NCBI GenBank assembly: GCA_035222895.1
Contig: JAVYIG010002103.1
Location: 186,001 to 250,000 of the forward strand
Direction: 5' to 3'
Length of the DNA: 64,000 nucleotides
Origin: Strongylocentrotus droebachiensis
Lineage: Eukaryota; Echinodermata; Echinoidea; Camarodonta; Strongylocentrotidae
Shown here: positions 12,501 through 26,725 of the stretch, piece after piece
Layout of the letters: the number at the start of each line of letters is the position of its first letter
How positions within the stretch are numbered: position 1 is the stretch's first letter
Notes under the pieces: model-generated
Seen by the model: only the letters and a program-made list of their open reading frames with translations
Database searches by the model: none
Told to the model about the DNA's origin: nothing
Made by a program: the position numbers and the translations under genes

Positions 12501-15500
12501 TTAAATCATATTAGATACAGTGTCACTGAAATAAAACACCTCGCTGTTTGGACGTTACTGGATACAACGCACATAATACTAATCTGTTATAAGTGTAGCC
12601 TAATTGTTTCTTCTATATTTGAATGGAATAAGGTAGATAATTCGATGAGAACGGCTTCTTCTGTCAATTCATTACAAATTTGTAACTTGTGAATGGCTCA
12701 GCCAGACATGCACTTTGTGCATATTCTGTAATATTAACATGATTTATTCATATCATTGCGACTTAATCGATATTTTCCTATTGGTATTACAGTTGAACTA
12801 GGTTACTGATTTATGATTATTTTGCAAACAAATATTCGTTCTTCTGCCACGTCTACTATTGCTGCGTTATATCGTCTAGAAGTACTATGGAATAATGTTT
12901 TAACTGTTCTGTATAAACGTTATGATTTTTGATGTAAATATGTTCATGTTTATTCAGGACCCCATGGAAGACCACTACTTATTGGTGAATGGACTATCCT
13001 GACAAAAGATTATAAATAAATAAATAAAATCTGTATGACATGAATATCCTAAGCCATCGCGAACATATTTGTTCATACTTTTTCCTCTTCGTCTTCTCTT
13101 CCTTGTTTTCATTCTTCTTCCTATTCAAAATACTATAGTCATGAAAAAAATGAAGAAAAAATAGTAATACGAAATATGTATTCACTTATTATTTGAAACA
13201 ATGATAGGAATATTAAAGACCATGCGTGCTTGTGAATATAGCAATAATAGCAATACAAATTTGTAATTCAAAAGAATTATTACTTTTTTTTCTTGAATCA
13301 AGCTTTTAAAATGACGATTGAAAGTAGTGTAGACTCACCTATCTTTTCATGTGTGTGCGTGTGTGTGAGTGTGTGTGTGTGTGTGCGGGCGTGTGTGCGT
13401 GTGTGTGTGTGTGTGGGGGGGGGGTGAAGAATGAATTAACACCCACTTAAAATAGATAATTGTATGTGTCTATATGCAAAGGTGATCTTTCTATTAAATT
13501 GCTCTTTTACAATCATAATGCTCCTCCTGAGCATATTTGTATGTATTGTCACGAAATTGGTTTTATTTCGTAGATTGCTATGTTTTAATTGTCTTAATTC
13601 GTTTCCTCGAATCTTCGGCGTAGATGGCGTAATTCCAGTTAAATATACAATGCTATAGTCACGTGTCAATTTTAAGAAATGTTTGATCGTGCATGATTTC
13701 GACAGTTTTAGTCTAATTACTTTTATACCAAGAATAATTACTTGTTCTCTTCTGTTTAGTTTTATAGATTAAAACAAGTGCTTTCATTTGATATTATGGT
13801 TTGTTTCGATCTGATATTGGAAAGTGAAGTTATACCAATGTTTATGTAATTCTTGGAAACCCAACGAGAATAACAAATACTTAAGAAATGTATATATAGA
13901 TCAAGTGTGTCACGTGTAGGAGGGCTTCCTGTCATAGTCTACATGATTGCTGTCGCCCACTGGGCACAGTTACAATGTTAAGTAATCAGACTATGTTTGG
14001 ATATTTTGCCCAATAAAAGTTGCGTGCAAACGAAATTATTGATATGATCGTTTGCATGTCTTTCCATGAGGAAACCTAAGATTGATTTCTGATCTTAGGT
14101 GACGACCATGGTTAGGTTGTGTTTGTTGGGTCTTTTGCGTTCTAGCATTAGACGATACCAGGGGTTGCTCTTTCGGTGGTCCAGTGATTGTGGTCCGGAG
14201 TAGAGCCAGTGGCATGGTCGAGTAAGCTGCATGAGCTATATCTCATGGATATTAATCGTGTCTTTATTTTTCTATTGCGCCTAAAACCAATCATAAATCA
14301 CCTCATGAGAATATTGTTCAACTTAGCAATATAACATACATTTGTAATGATAACTAATTTCAAAATGCGAAACCACCTTGCACGATAAGCTCAATGAGGG
14401 TAGGGGGGGGGGGGGGGTTAAATGAATGACAAGCACAATACATATTTAATCGAGCTTGTCTTACAAACCCTTAGGGATCTGCGGACAGTCCTCATGTATT
14501 CATGTAATGTAATATTTTTAGAATTCCTACAAAAAGTTTTTTTTAAATGGATTTAGAAAAGGGGTAAATATTTTCTTTGTTTCATACTGTTACATTGAAA
14601 TTGATTTAGAGAATCCTATTTCCATAATTGATATTATTATTATTATTATCATTAGAAGTACCAGAAGTAGTAGTAGAAGTATCATTTATCATAATTATTA
14701 TCAACAGTATCATTACCATCGCCGTATTTCACTTTTCAATATCTATGATTTTTTGTGGTAATCTCATAGATATTCAAATTCAAATTCATTCAAATAAACA
14801 TTTATTTCTTCCATTCAATTTGACAACATATTTGACATCTGTTCAAACAATACAATTTATAAGTAGGAACATAAATATAATTAAAGAACCTCTATTACAA
14901 GGAAGAAGGCGCGAAACCCGATAAGCATAAGCTTGTACTGGGTACGCCCGAATACACAAATGCAATTATACATTATAAATGGGAGAAAGGAAGAAAGGAA
15001 GAAAGGGATAGGCAAAGAGGAGAGGAGGATAGAGAGCTTGGAGAAAGAGAAAAGAAGAGGAAAAGAAGAGGACTGCAACATAGTAGCGATGGAGTGTATG
15101 GCATGCATAAACAGTATAATGGCAAGATATAGGTTAAGAGTATTAATTACATGTATTAATCATGGTAATCATATTTTATATTATATACCTCGGGGTGATA
15201 GAAGGGCCGGTGTGAACACCACCTTGGGAGTGATAGTTCCCACTATCATCCTCATGAGCAGTCAATATTTGTATACTGTTTCTAAAATCTTTCTAACGTA
15301 CCTAAATGCATCTAGGAAGTGTAGATGATATCTCATGACAAACACACGTATTTATTGTATATTAACATGGGATGATGAATGAATAATCGACCCTCTTACA
15401 AACGACAATACTTCGTGTTCAGTCATGATTTCCTTTGTGAATCGATCTTAAAAGCAATCATACATGTATATCGGCTCCTGTGAATATTTGTAAGCTTAGT

Positions 15501-18500
15501 ATTACGATGGAAATTAAAATGATATTCAATTTTGTACTGATAGGTTCTAGTGGGGTGTAATGGATGAATCACGGTCACATCTAATATTTAAGGGATTTAA
15601 GGGATCGGTGTAAATATTACTTTCTTTTGACAGTCCTAAGTCTTTCCTAAAATATGTTTTATAAGTGATTAAAGCTTTCCTAAAGAAAGTTTAAAACAAA
15701 ACTTGATTTAGATAGGAATTAATATTGTCCCTGCCTTTTACTATAGCATTTACTACATAGATGAAATGCATTGCCATTATTTGTAGTAGTAGTAGTAGTG
15801 GTAGTAGTTGAGGTAGTAGTAGTAGTATCATGATGATAACAATAATAATTATTAATAGTGTCATTACAATCGCCATATTTTACTTTTCAACAGATTGAAG
15901 AGCTATTAATAGAAGGTTGTAATACAAAAAGAATGATCCATCAGTATCACGTGACCTAGCCAGGTTTTTTTTGTCTTTAGTCTCGTCTCACCGACCTGAC
16001 GATAACTGTGTATAATAGATATCTACGTGATGATTTTTAACTCGAACTTCCTCGTCCTGCTTCTCCCTCAAAGGCGATCTGTAACATTTGTTACTTTTTA
16101 TCAAAGTAAATCTTGCCATAGATACGATGGTAGATGAAATAGAAAGATGATATTTTCTAGTATCCGAACGAGAAAGATCAAAATTTAAACATAGTCATAA
16201 AAATCTAAATTGATTGATGAGTCTTTGCGCTCTATTTCTTGGATATATGTATTAATTATGATAATCATATGTTTTATTATTCATTACTTCTTTCTTACTT
16301 GCCTAAAAGAATTAAGAAGTTGAAGATGATATGTAATGAGACACGTATTTATTGATATCTACTTAGGCTGATAGATTAATAATTAACTCTCTTTCGAAAA
16401 CCAAATATACGTATGCATACAACAATAATTATTCCCATAATAAATCATTCGTAACCAATCATATATGACCCCCTGAAAATATCTGTAAGCTTAGCATTAC
16501 AACCGAAATTGAAAAAGGTATTCAATTTCGAGGTGAAAAAAATCCTTGCCTGATAGGTTTAATGGGGGGAGGGATAAATAAACCACGGTAATATTAAATC
16601 GGTAATCAAGCCTGTTTAAATACCCAAAGGGATCGGAGTACAGTAAAGAAAAATTAAAGAGTCCTAATTCTTCTCCAGCGCATGTTTGTAAATGTTAGTG
16701 GTATCTCTACAAAAAAGTTAACAAACATTTGATGTAGCAAGTGGTAATATTTGTCCTTGCCTTGTATTGTAACATTAACTAAATTGAAGAAACGTATTGC
16801 AATTATTTGTATTAGTAGTAGCTAGTAGTATCATTCTAATTATTATTATTAACAGTATCACTACCATCTTTATTTTCCACTTTTCAACAGGTTCAAAAAT
16901 TATCTATAAACAGTTTTAATCTAGAGAAGAATGATCCATCAGCATCACGTGACTTAGCCAGGTTTCTCTGTCTTCAGCCTGGTCTCATCGACCTGACGAT
17001 TGGGCTCAGCGATTCGTTTAACAGGAACACCCATCTGCATGATGAATTCTACAGCGAAATTGCTCGTCTTGCTTCTTTCTCAAAGGTAATTTCTAAGGTT
17101 TTTCACTTTTTATCAAAGTAAATGTTGCCATCGATACGTAGATAGATGAAATTGAAAAAATATATTTTCTAGTGCCCGAACATGAAAGATCAGAAGTTTA
17201 ACATGAGACATAAGAATATAAATTGATATAAATGAGTCTTTGCGCTCTTATATCTTTTGAATTTATATATTGATTATGATAATCATATGTTTTATTATTC
17301 ATTATTTCTTTCCCACTTGCCTAAAATAATTAAGAAGTTAAAGATTATATGTAATGACGTAGACACGTATTCATTGTCTATTAACACGGGCTGATAAATT
17401 AATAATTAATTCTCTTTCGAAAAGCAAATATACGTATGCATGCACCAGTGATTATTGCAATGACGAATATCGTCATTGCCTTGTTTTCGTTCACGTTTTT
17501 CCCCATTAAAGATAAACTTAAGTTCTGGTAAAAAAAGGAAAAAGAATTCTCACAGAATCTAACGAAACTTACACTGAATGTTCAAGATTACAAATAAATG
17601 TCATGTGCCAAACAATTTTGGGAGAAAATGTATACTGGCTGAGTAATAAGCATAGAAAGATAAGGAAATCAGGGTAGTACCAGCCCCGACACCATGTGTG
17701 TTGTCCCATATACAGCTTTCTGTGTAAGTGATTGTTACTTTACCAAGACTCTGCCAAATTTATGATGATTTTGATGACTCCAGAACCTTGCATTACACAC
17801 CATTACTTACATGCTATATGATCAACTTTTCTGACCCATTCCACACCTTTTCTTTCACAATGCAATCGCATTACCAGAACTCAAGTTTATCTTTAATATT
17901 CTTCTCTTCTTCTTAGTATCGTCAGGAAATCGCATTCGTTTTGCACATAGTGTTTGTTATTCCTAGTTAGGTGCTTTCCTCATGTCCATTTCCTTTCAAA
18001 TTTCATAGGCATAGTCTCTAGTATCTCATCAAGGTCACCTAATTTTTCGATTTTCGAAATCACTCATGCATAACCATCCAGGCGCCATTTTGTCCGTTTC
18101 TGGTCCATTTTTAGACCTTTCTTTCTTCCTTCCTATCTTCACTATCCTAGATCCTACAAACTTCGAACAAATTCCTTGAGATAGTCTAAGAGATGTTCTT
18201 TCATCTGCGACGTATAACCTGACCTTAAAAATGCCATCTTCGTACTCAAAGTTCAAATCCAAAACTGACTCCGTCAAAAATCTTTAAAATTCTTGAAAAG
18301 TTGACCCCTAAAGATCTAAAACTGCCATAAGTTTCTCATATAAATTCCGTTTTGTATTTAAGTATCACAGTATCCTTATCTCATACTTGCACATAGCCGT
18401 GCCAAATTTCATGCTCCAATGGCTATTTTTTTTTGCTGTTGAATGTTTTGATCGTTCTGGGGGCCAAAAGCTATAAACGGCTATAAACATAAATAGCGAC

Positions 18501-21500
18501 CTCTAAAGTTCTGGGAATTGGCTTTCTTTCTGTGGCCTTATCTTTATTTTGGCTTGGCAGACCCGTACCCTTTTTTGGATTTAGATACTTGAACATATGT
18601 CCTTTCCAGCCATATACAAAATTATATACCCTAACACTGACCAAATTTGAGAAAATTGCCCTCCAAATTCGCCATTTTCAAGAAAATTGCGAAATAACTT
18701 CAACTTGCTCTAAAATTGCGATCATTATACCTACAACAATGAAACTTGGCAGACACATGTATCAATATACATGACAACTGTCCGCCAAGTTTGGTAAATT
18801 TTAATGACGTCAGCGCAAAGTTATCGCTAAAAATGATGAATTTACTATGCATTACGTAATAGCGTGTTCAATGCGTGCAATACATTCCGCGTCAATGACA
18901 ATGGTCAAAACCTGACCGCAATGAAGTGCCCTTTTGGATGATACCAAGTATGATATATGTTCCCACAGAAAATTTAGAGTAAATCCCATTTGAACAAGGG
19001 TCACTATACGAATTCCGCCGAGTTTCCGCCCGATTATAACACGTATCGGCTATGACGTCATTTTTTTCAGACTGCTTTTCGCCCCCTAAACGTTCTCTTT
19101 TTTCCTTGAAAATTTGCAGTGACATTTCGAGTTGCAATACGCAGGGCACCTCGAAGCCGGACTTTTAAAATTGGTCAAGGGGGTCATTTAAGAGGCCATT
19201 TTGTCCTATAAATCTTTTTTTGCATTACGTGTTTCGATAGGATTATCATAGCAAAAAATAAAGTGATTTACAATAACCACCATGAAATTCTCTTTCCAAT
19301 AATACCAAATACGGCCCATGAAAAGACCTAAACAGAGAGAGAACAAAACAATTTAAATTCGGTCATAATACAGATCCTGTACGTTTTCTGCCCATGCATT
19401 ACACGCATTGTCTATGGGGCAAATCGGGTTCACGCTTTTGGCCCCCAGAACGATCTATATTGTTCTTGAAATGTTTTTCATAATTTGTCAAGGGGGCATT
19501 TTAGACCCCATATTATACTGTTTATGATTATGTTAGTACAGACGACCGTTAGTGCCAATTCGCCCGTCATTGCACGCATATCGTTGTGCCACGATTGCAG
19601 GTCTAGTTTCCATTTGAAATCGTTCTTAAAGGTGAAATTCGAAGAAAATCACAAATATGTCAACTAATGTATCACTAGAAACTGGTAAGCTAACAGATGG
19701 CCATCGTACCACTTTTAGGTCAACTACATATCGGGTGATTTATAAAAAATACAAATACAACCAACTCCATAGCAGCTGGGATATACGAGAGATTCGCCGG
19801 AAAAATAACGCTGTTTTAATGACGTCACTATATGGACCAATACTGCCCAAGCAGACGACATAACATAAAGAATGAACATAATTGCAAAGCTATTATTTGT
19901 CAAATTATAATGAGTTTAGTGTATATAAATGTAATGGCATGTCAAACCAACATTTGCTTCAGAAGTGGGAAAATTGAAGAAACGTCTTGCAATTATTTGT
20001 AGTACTAGTAGCTAGTAGTAGTAGTAGCAGTCGGTGTAGGAGTATTTTCATTGTCATAATCGTAACTTTTATTATCAAAAGTATCATTACCATCTTCATA
20101 TTTCACTTTTCAACAGGTTCAAAAGTTATCCATAAACAGTTGTAATCTAGAGAAGAATGATCCATCAGCATCACGTGACTTAGCCAGGTTTCTCTGTCTT
20201 CAGCCTGGTCTCATCGACCTGACGATTGGGCTCAACGGTCCGTTTAAAAAGGACACCCATGTGCATGATGAATTCTACAACGAAAGTGCTCGTCTTGCTT
20301 CTTACTCAAAGGTAATTTCTAAGGTTTTTCACTTTTTATCAAAGTAAATGTTACCATCGGTACGTAGATAGATGAAATTGAAAAAATATATTTTCTAGTA
20401 CCCGAACAAGAAAGATCAGAAGTTTAACATAGGACATAAGAATCTAAATTGATATTGATGAGTCTTTGCGCTCTTATATCTTTTGGATATATATATTGAT
20501 TCTGATAATCATATGTTTTATTATTCATTATTTCTTTCCCACTTGCCTAAAATAATTAAGAAGTTAAAGATTATATGTAATGACGTAGACACGTATTCAT
20601 TGTCTATTAACACGGGCTGATAAATTAATAATTAATTCTCTTTCGAAAAGCAAACATACGTATGCATGCACCAGTGATTATTTCCATTTGAAATCGTTCT
20701 TAAAGGTGAAATTCAAAGAAAATCACAAATATGTCAAATAATGTATCACTAGAAACTGGTAAGCTAACAGATGTCCATCGTACAACTTTTAGGTCAACTT
20801 CATATCGGGTGATTTATAAAAAATACAAAGACAACCAATTCCATGGCAGCTGGGATATACGAGAGATTCGCCGGAAAATAACGCTGTTTTAATGACGTCA
20901 CTATATGGACCAATACTGCCCAAGCAGACGACATACCATAAAGAATGAACATAATTGCAAAGCTATTATTTGTCCAATTATAATGAGTTTAGTGTATATA
21001 AATGTGTAATGGCATGTCAAACCATTCAAAAGGGGATATGACCCGATTCTGATAACTAAAATCTTTTGCTTGTAAATACACAGGATAGGGGTTTATTAAC
21101 AATCATAGAAACCAGACTTTCAAATTGAAAAAAACCCTGGAATGATATTAAGGACGGCATTTGTTCCCTCTTGAAACGCCGAACATACCGCGGTGTGTGC
21201 AGCTTGATATACAATGGGGTCTTATTTTGTTTACAAGCGACAGATTCCTTTATTTTTGTATCGCTGCATTTGTCATCAAAATAAAACCATGCGCGGGGTT
21301 GAGAGTGAGGCAATAGATTAGACATTTAGCCTGACGGTAGTGAAGTAAGAGAAAGAACTAAAGAGAAGATGAAAACACAGGCACTGAAAATGTGTAAGAT
21401 GTCATGGGACATCGTCTGCTTGTGCAAATCATGTCCATACTGTGATCTCACACATCTCAACAGCGTTCGGATAGCTTTTCAGGCGCTATGCCGGGGCTGT

Positions 21501-24500
21501 ATTTAAGCGTTTTGTAATTTATAATAATCATTACTTCGAATGTTTCCAAGCATTGAATTTTGATAACCTTGTCGAATCAAAGTTTCAACTTTGCAATAAT
21601 AAAAATAAAATTAGTTTTTAAAATCAATGAATATCTACTTTAACTATCCTTATATGACCCCTTAAAAAATATTTGTAAGCTTTTAATAGCATAACAACAG
21701 AAATAAGATTGGTATTCAGTTTCGAGGTTAAAAACAACCATCCTTGATAGATTCGATAGGGGGGGGGGGGGGCGAATAAATAAATCGATGTAACTTTCAA
21801 TAGGTAATCAAGCCTGTATTGTACCAGAAGGGATCGGAGGAGAGTATATCAAATTAAACAGTCCTAATTCTACTCCAGCGCATATTTATAGATGTTTGTA
21901 TCATTCCTACAGAAAACTAAATTAGCATTTGCTTCAGAAGTGGGAAAATTGAAGAAACGTTTTGCAATTATTTGTAGTACTAGTAGCTAGTAGTAGTAGT
22001 AGCAGTCGGTGTAGGAGTATTTTCATTGTCATAATCGTAACTTTTATTATCAAATGTATCATTACCATCTTCATATTTCACTTTTCAACAGGTTCAAAAG
22101 TTATCCATAAACAGTTGTAATCTAGAGAAGAATGATCCATCAGCATCACGTGACTTAGCCAGGTTTCTCTGTCTTCAGCCTGGTCTCATCGACCTGACGA
22201 TTGGGCTCAAGGGTCCGTTTAACAAGGACATCCATGTGCATGATGAATTCTACAACGAAATTGCTCGTCTTGCTTCTTCCTCAAAAGTAATTTCTAAGGT
22301 TTTTCACTTTTTATCAAAGTAAATGTTGCCATCGATACGTAGATAGATGAAATTGAAAAAATATATTTTCTAGTACCCGAACAAGAAAGATCAGAAGTTT
22401 AACATAGGACATACGAATTTAAATTGATATTGATGAGTCTTTGCGCTCTTATATCTTTTGGATGTATATATTGATTATGATAATCATATGTTTTATTATT
22501 CATTATTTCTTTCCCACTTGCCTAAAATAATTAAGAAGTTAAAGATTATATGTAATGACGTAAACACGTATTCATTGTCTATTTACACGGGCTGATAAAT
22601 TAATAATTAATTCTCTTTCGAAAAGCAAATATACGTATGCATGCACCAGTGATTATTTCCATTTGAAATCGTTCTTAAAGGTGAAATTCAAAGAAAATCA
22701 CAAATATGTCAACTAATGTATCACTAGAAACTAAAAGCTAACAGATGGCCATCGTACAACTTTAAGTCAACTACATATCGGGTGATTTATAACAAATACA
22801 AATACAACCAACTCCATAGCAGCTGGGATATACGAGAGATTCACCGGAAAAATAACGCTGTTTTAATGACGTCACTATATGGACCAATACTGCCCAAGCA
22901 GACGACATAACATAAAGAATGAACATAATTGCAAAGCTATTATTTGTCCAATTATAATGAGTTTAGTGTATATAAATGTAATGGCATGTCAAACCATTCA
23001 AAAGGGGATATGACCCGATTCTGATAAATAAAATCTTTTGCTTGTAAATACACAGGATAGGGGTTAAATAACAATCATAAAAAGCAGACTTTCAAATTGA
23101 AAAAAACCCGGAATGATATTAAGGACGGCATTTGTTCCCTCTTGAAACGCCGAACATACCGCGGTGTGTGCAGCTGAATATACAATGGGGTCTTATTTTG
23201 TTTACAAGCGACAGATTCCTTTATTTTTGTATCGCTGCATTTGTCATCAAAATAAAACCATGCGCGAGGTTTAGAGTGAGGCAATAGATTATACATTTAG
23301 CCTGACGGTAGTGAAGTAAGAGAAAGAACTAAAGAGAAGATGAAAACACAGGCACTGGAAATGTGTGAGATGTCATGGGACATCGTCTGCTTGTGCAAAT
23401 CATGTCCATACTGTGATCTCACACATCTCAACAGCGTTCGGAGAGCTCTTCAGGTGCTATGCCGGGGCTGTATTTAAGCGTTTTGTAATTTATGATAATC
23501 ATTACTTCGAATGTTTCCAAGCATTGAATTTTGATAACCTTGTCGAATCAAAGTTTCAACTTTGCAATAATACAAATAAAGTTAGTTTTTAAAATCAATG
23601 AATATCTACTTTAACTATCCTTATATCGTCGGCCTTATGCCGAAAGGGCCTTAACTGCTTTTGGCCATTCCGAGATAATCGCGTTTAAAGTTTTGGCCTC
23701 TCTAATAATCAAAAGTTTGTGGTGGTTTTTTTTGTGTGTTTGAAGCCAATTTCGATAAATGTGTTAAGTTATTATGTTTTACATGAAATGTGTTAAATGT
23801 GTTATAAAATATTCAGAATTGTACATGCTATGTGCAAAAAACATGTTAGGGCCTTTTTGGTATAGGGCTTGAATGTAGCGTATTTATACCAGAAGAGCCG
23901 TAACCTACTCGGCATTGTGCCAAAAGGGGCGTAACCTACGCGGCGTTATGCCAAAAGTACGCGCGCATAGTTAGCGCCCTTCTGGCATAAAGAAATTTTC
24001 TTGTTTCGCAACACCTTTGGTTTGCCAGAAAGCCCCTCCTACGGCTACTGGATCACAAAAACTAATAAAATCTATTAATTAAAATGTAAGAAAAAGTATT
24101 TTTGATATCTGAATATTTTTATTAATATAATGCAGCTTTCGGTAAAGTTATTTTTTAGAGATCGTACATTTAGGACACCTTTTTCGGTGTTTATTTTCAT
24201 CACAGTCCCATACGTTGATATCTGCGTATTTTAACGAGTCGGTCGCATTTCATGCATCCACACCTAATTTAAATCTCACTCAGATTTCATGATCTAAATT
24301 CATGACATATACTTTCAGTGATTATTTTAAGTACATTGTGTCTATTGTAGACTAATCATGTTTTAATGGTGTTTCTACTGATATTTATTGAATTAAATGG
24401 AAATTACGAAATAATCTGTCATTGATAACAGATTTGCCGTGTAGGTTAAGGCCCTTTTGGCGTAAGGAAAAAGATGAGAAACGCGTTAAGGCCCTTTTGA

Positions 24501-25720
24501 AATTCATGATTATCTTCATAAATAAATCGAATTTCAACAAGTGAAGCACATCATTTTAAAGAGAATGTTGAAATCTACAAGGTGATGTTAATAACTCAAT
24601 AACCCCCAATATCGGGTAAAGGCCCTTTTGGCATAAGGCCGACGATATAACCCCTTAAAAATATTTGTAAGCTTTTAATAGCATAACAACAGAAATAAGA
24701 TTGGTATTCAGTTTCGAGGTTAACAACAACCATCCCTGATAGATTCGAGAGGGGGGGGGGGGGCGAATAAATAAATCGATGTAACATTCAATAGGTAATC
24801 AAGCCTTTATATATACCAGAAGGGATCGGAGGAGAGTATGTCAAATTAAACAGTCCTAATTCTACACCAGCGCTTATTTATAGATGTTTGTATTATTCCT
24901 ACAGAAAACTAAATTAGCATTTGCTTCAGAAGTGGGAAAATTGAAGAAACGTCTTGCAATTATTTGTAGTACTAGTAACTAGTAGTAGTAGTAGTAGTCG
25001 GTGTAGGAGTACTTTTATTGTCATAATCGTAACTTTTATTATCAAATGTATCATTACCATCTTCATATTTCACTTTTCAACAGGTTCAAAAGTTATCCAT
25101 AATCAGTTGTAATCTAGAGAAGAATGATCCATCAGCATCACGTGACTTAGCCAGGTTTCTCTGTCTTCAGCCTGGTCTCATCGACCTGACGATTGGGCTC
25201 AACGGTCCGTTTAACAAGGACACCCATGTGCATGATGAATTCTACAACGAAAGTGCTCGTCTTGCTTCTTCCTCAAAGGTAATTTCTAAGGTTTTTCAGT
25301 TACTAATTCCACTTGAAATCGTTCTTAGCCACCCCCCTGAAAACATTTGAAAGCTTAACATTACAACAGAAATTAAAATTGGTATTCAATTTCGAGGTGA
25401 AAAACATCCTTGCCTGAAAGGTTCGAGGGGGGGGGGGGGGGGGGGGGTAAATGAATCAGGGTAACATTAGATAAGTAATTAAGCCTAACTATATACACAA
25501 AGGGATCGGAGTACAGTAAAGACAAATTAAACAGTCCTAATTCTTCTCCTGCGCATGTTTGTAACTCCTTGTAGTATTCATACAGAAAGTTAAACAAACA
25601 TCTGATTTAGAAAAAAGTAATTTTTGCCCTAGCATTGTATTGTTACGTTTACTAAATTGAGGAAACGTATTGCAGTTATTTGTAGTTAGTAGTAGTGTTA
25701 GTAGGTAGTAGTAGTACTAG

Positions 25721-25759
<39 letters not shown>

Positions 25760-26694
25760 TTATTTGTAGTAGTAATAGTAGTAGTAGGAATAGTATCATC
25801 ATAATAACAATCATGATTATTTTATTCATTACCATCTTCATTTATCACTTTTCAACAGGTTCAAAAGTTATCTATACCATATTTGGATCTAAAGGAGAAT
25901 GATCCATCAGCATCACGTCACCTAGCCGGGTTTCTCTGTCTTCAGCCTTGTCTCACCGACCTGACGATTGGGTTCAACGATACGGATTGCGTACATGATG
26001 AATTCTACCATGAACTTGCTCGTCTTGCTTCTTCCTCAAAGGTCATTTCTAAGGTTTTTCACTTTTTATCAAAGTAAATCTTGCCATTGATACGTAGATA
26101 GATGAAATCGAAAGATGATATTTTCTAGTACCCGAACAAGAAAAATCAGAAGTTTAACATAGGACATAAGAATCTTTATTTATTAATGAGTCTTTGCGCT
26201 CTGGTATCCGTTGGATTATGTCGGATATATGTTTTGAATGTGATATCTGACTTGCCTAAAAAAGAATTTTAAGATTACTGTATGTAATGACGTAGACACG
26301 TATTCAATGTACATTTACATAGGCTGATCAATTATTAAGTAACTCTCTTTCGAAAACCAAATATAAGTATGCAATAACCAGTGACTAATTCCACTTGAAA
26401 TCGTTCTTAACCAACCCCCCTGAAAACATTGGAAAGTTTAACATAACAGAAATTAAAATTGGTATTCAATGTCGAGGTGAGGGATGTCAGGGATGTTATT
26501 TGGATCTGCAAAGAACGAATTAATACCCAAATCCCAATTGTTTTATTCAAACATCACACAAGCAACTTTGGCGCAAATCGATTTTTACACTCTCGCAAAT
26601 AATGCCTCCTGTTCATCCAAGCGTGAACACATACCACACAAAATTAAAGAAAGGTATTGCAGTTATTTATAGTTAGTAGTTGTAGTAGTAGGTT

Positions 26695-26725
<31 letters not shown>

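Noticed and set aside
21056-23296. Pair of similar minus-strand frames (21325-21056 and 23296-23075)
   Set aside because: Similar only because the intron block is duplicated; the second copy has a frame change at its end and neither has splice or domain support.
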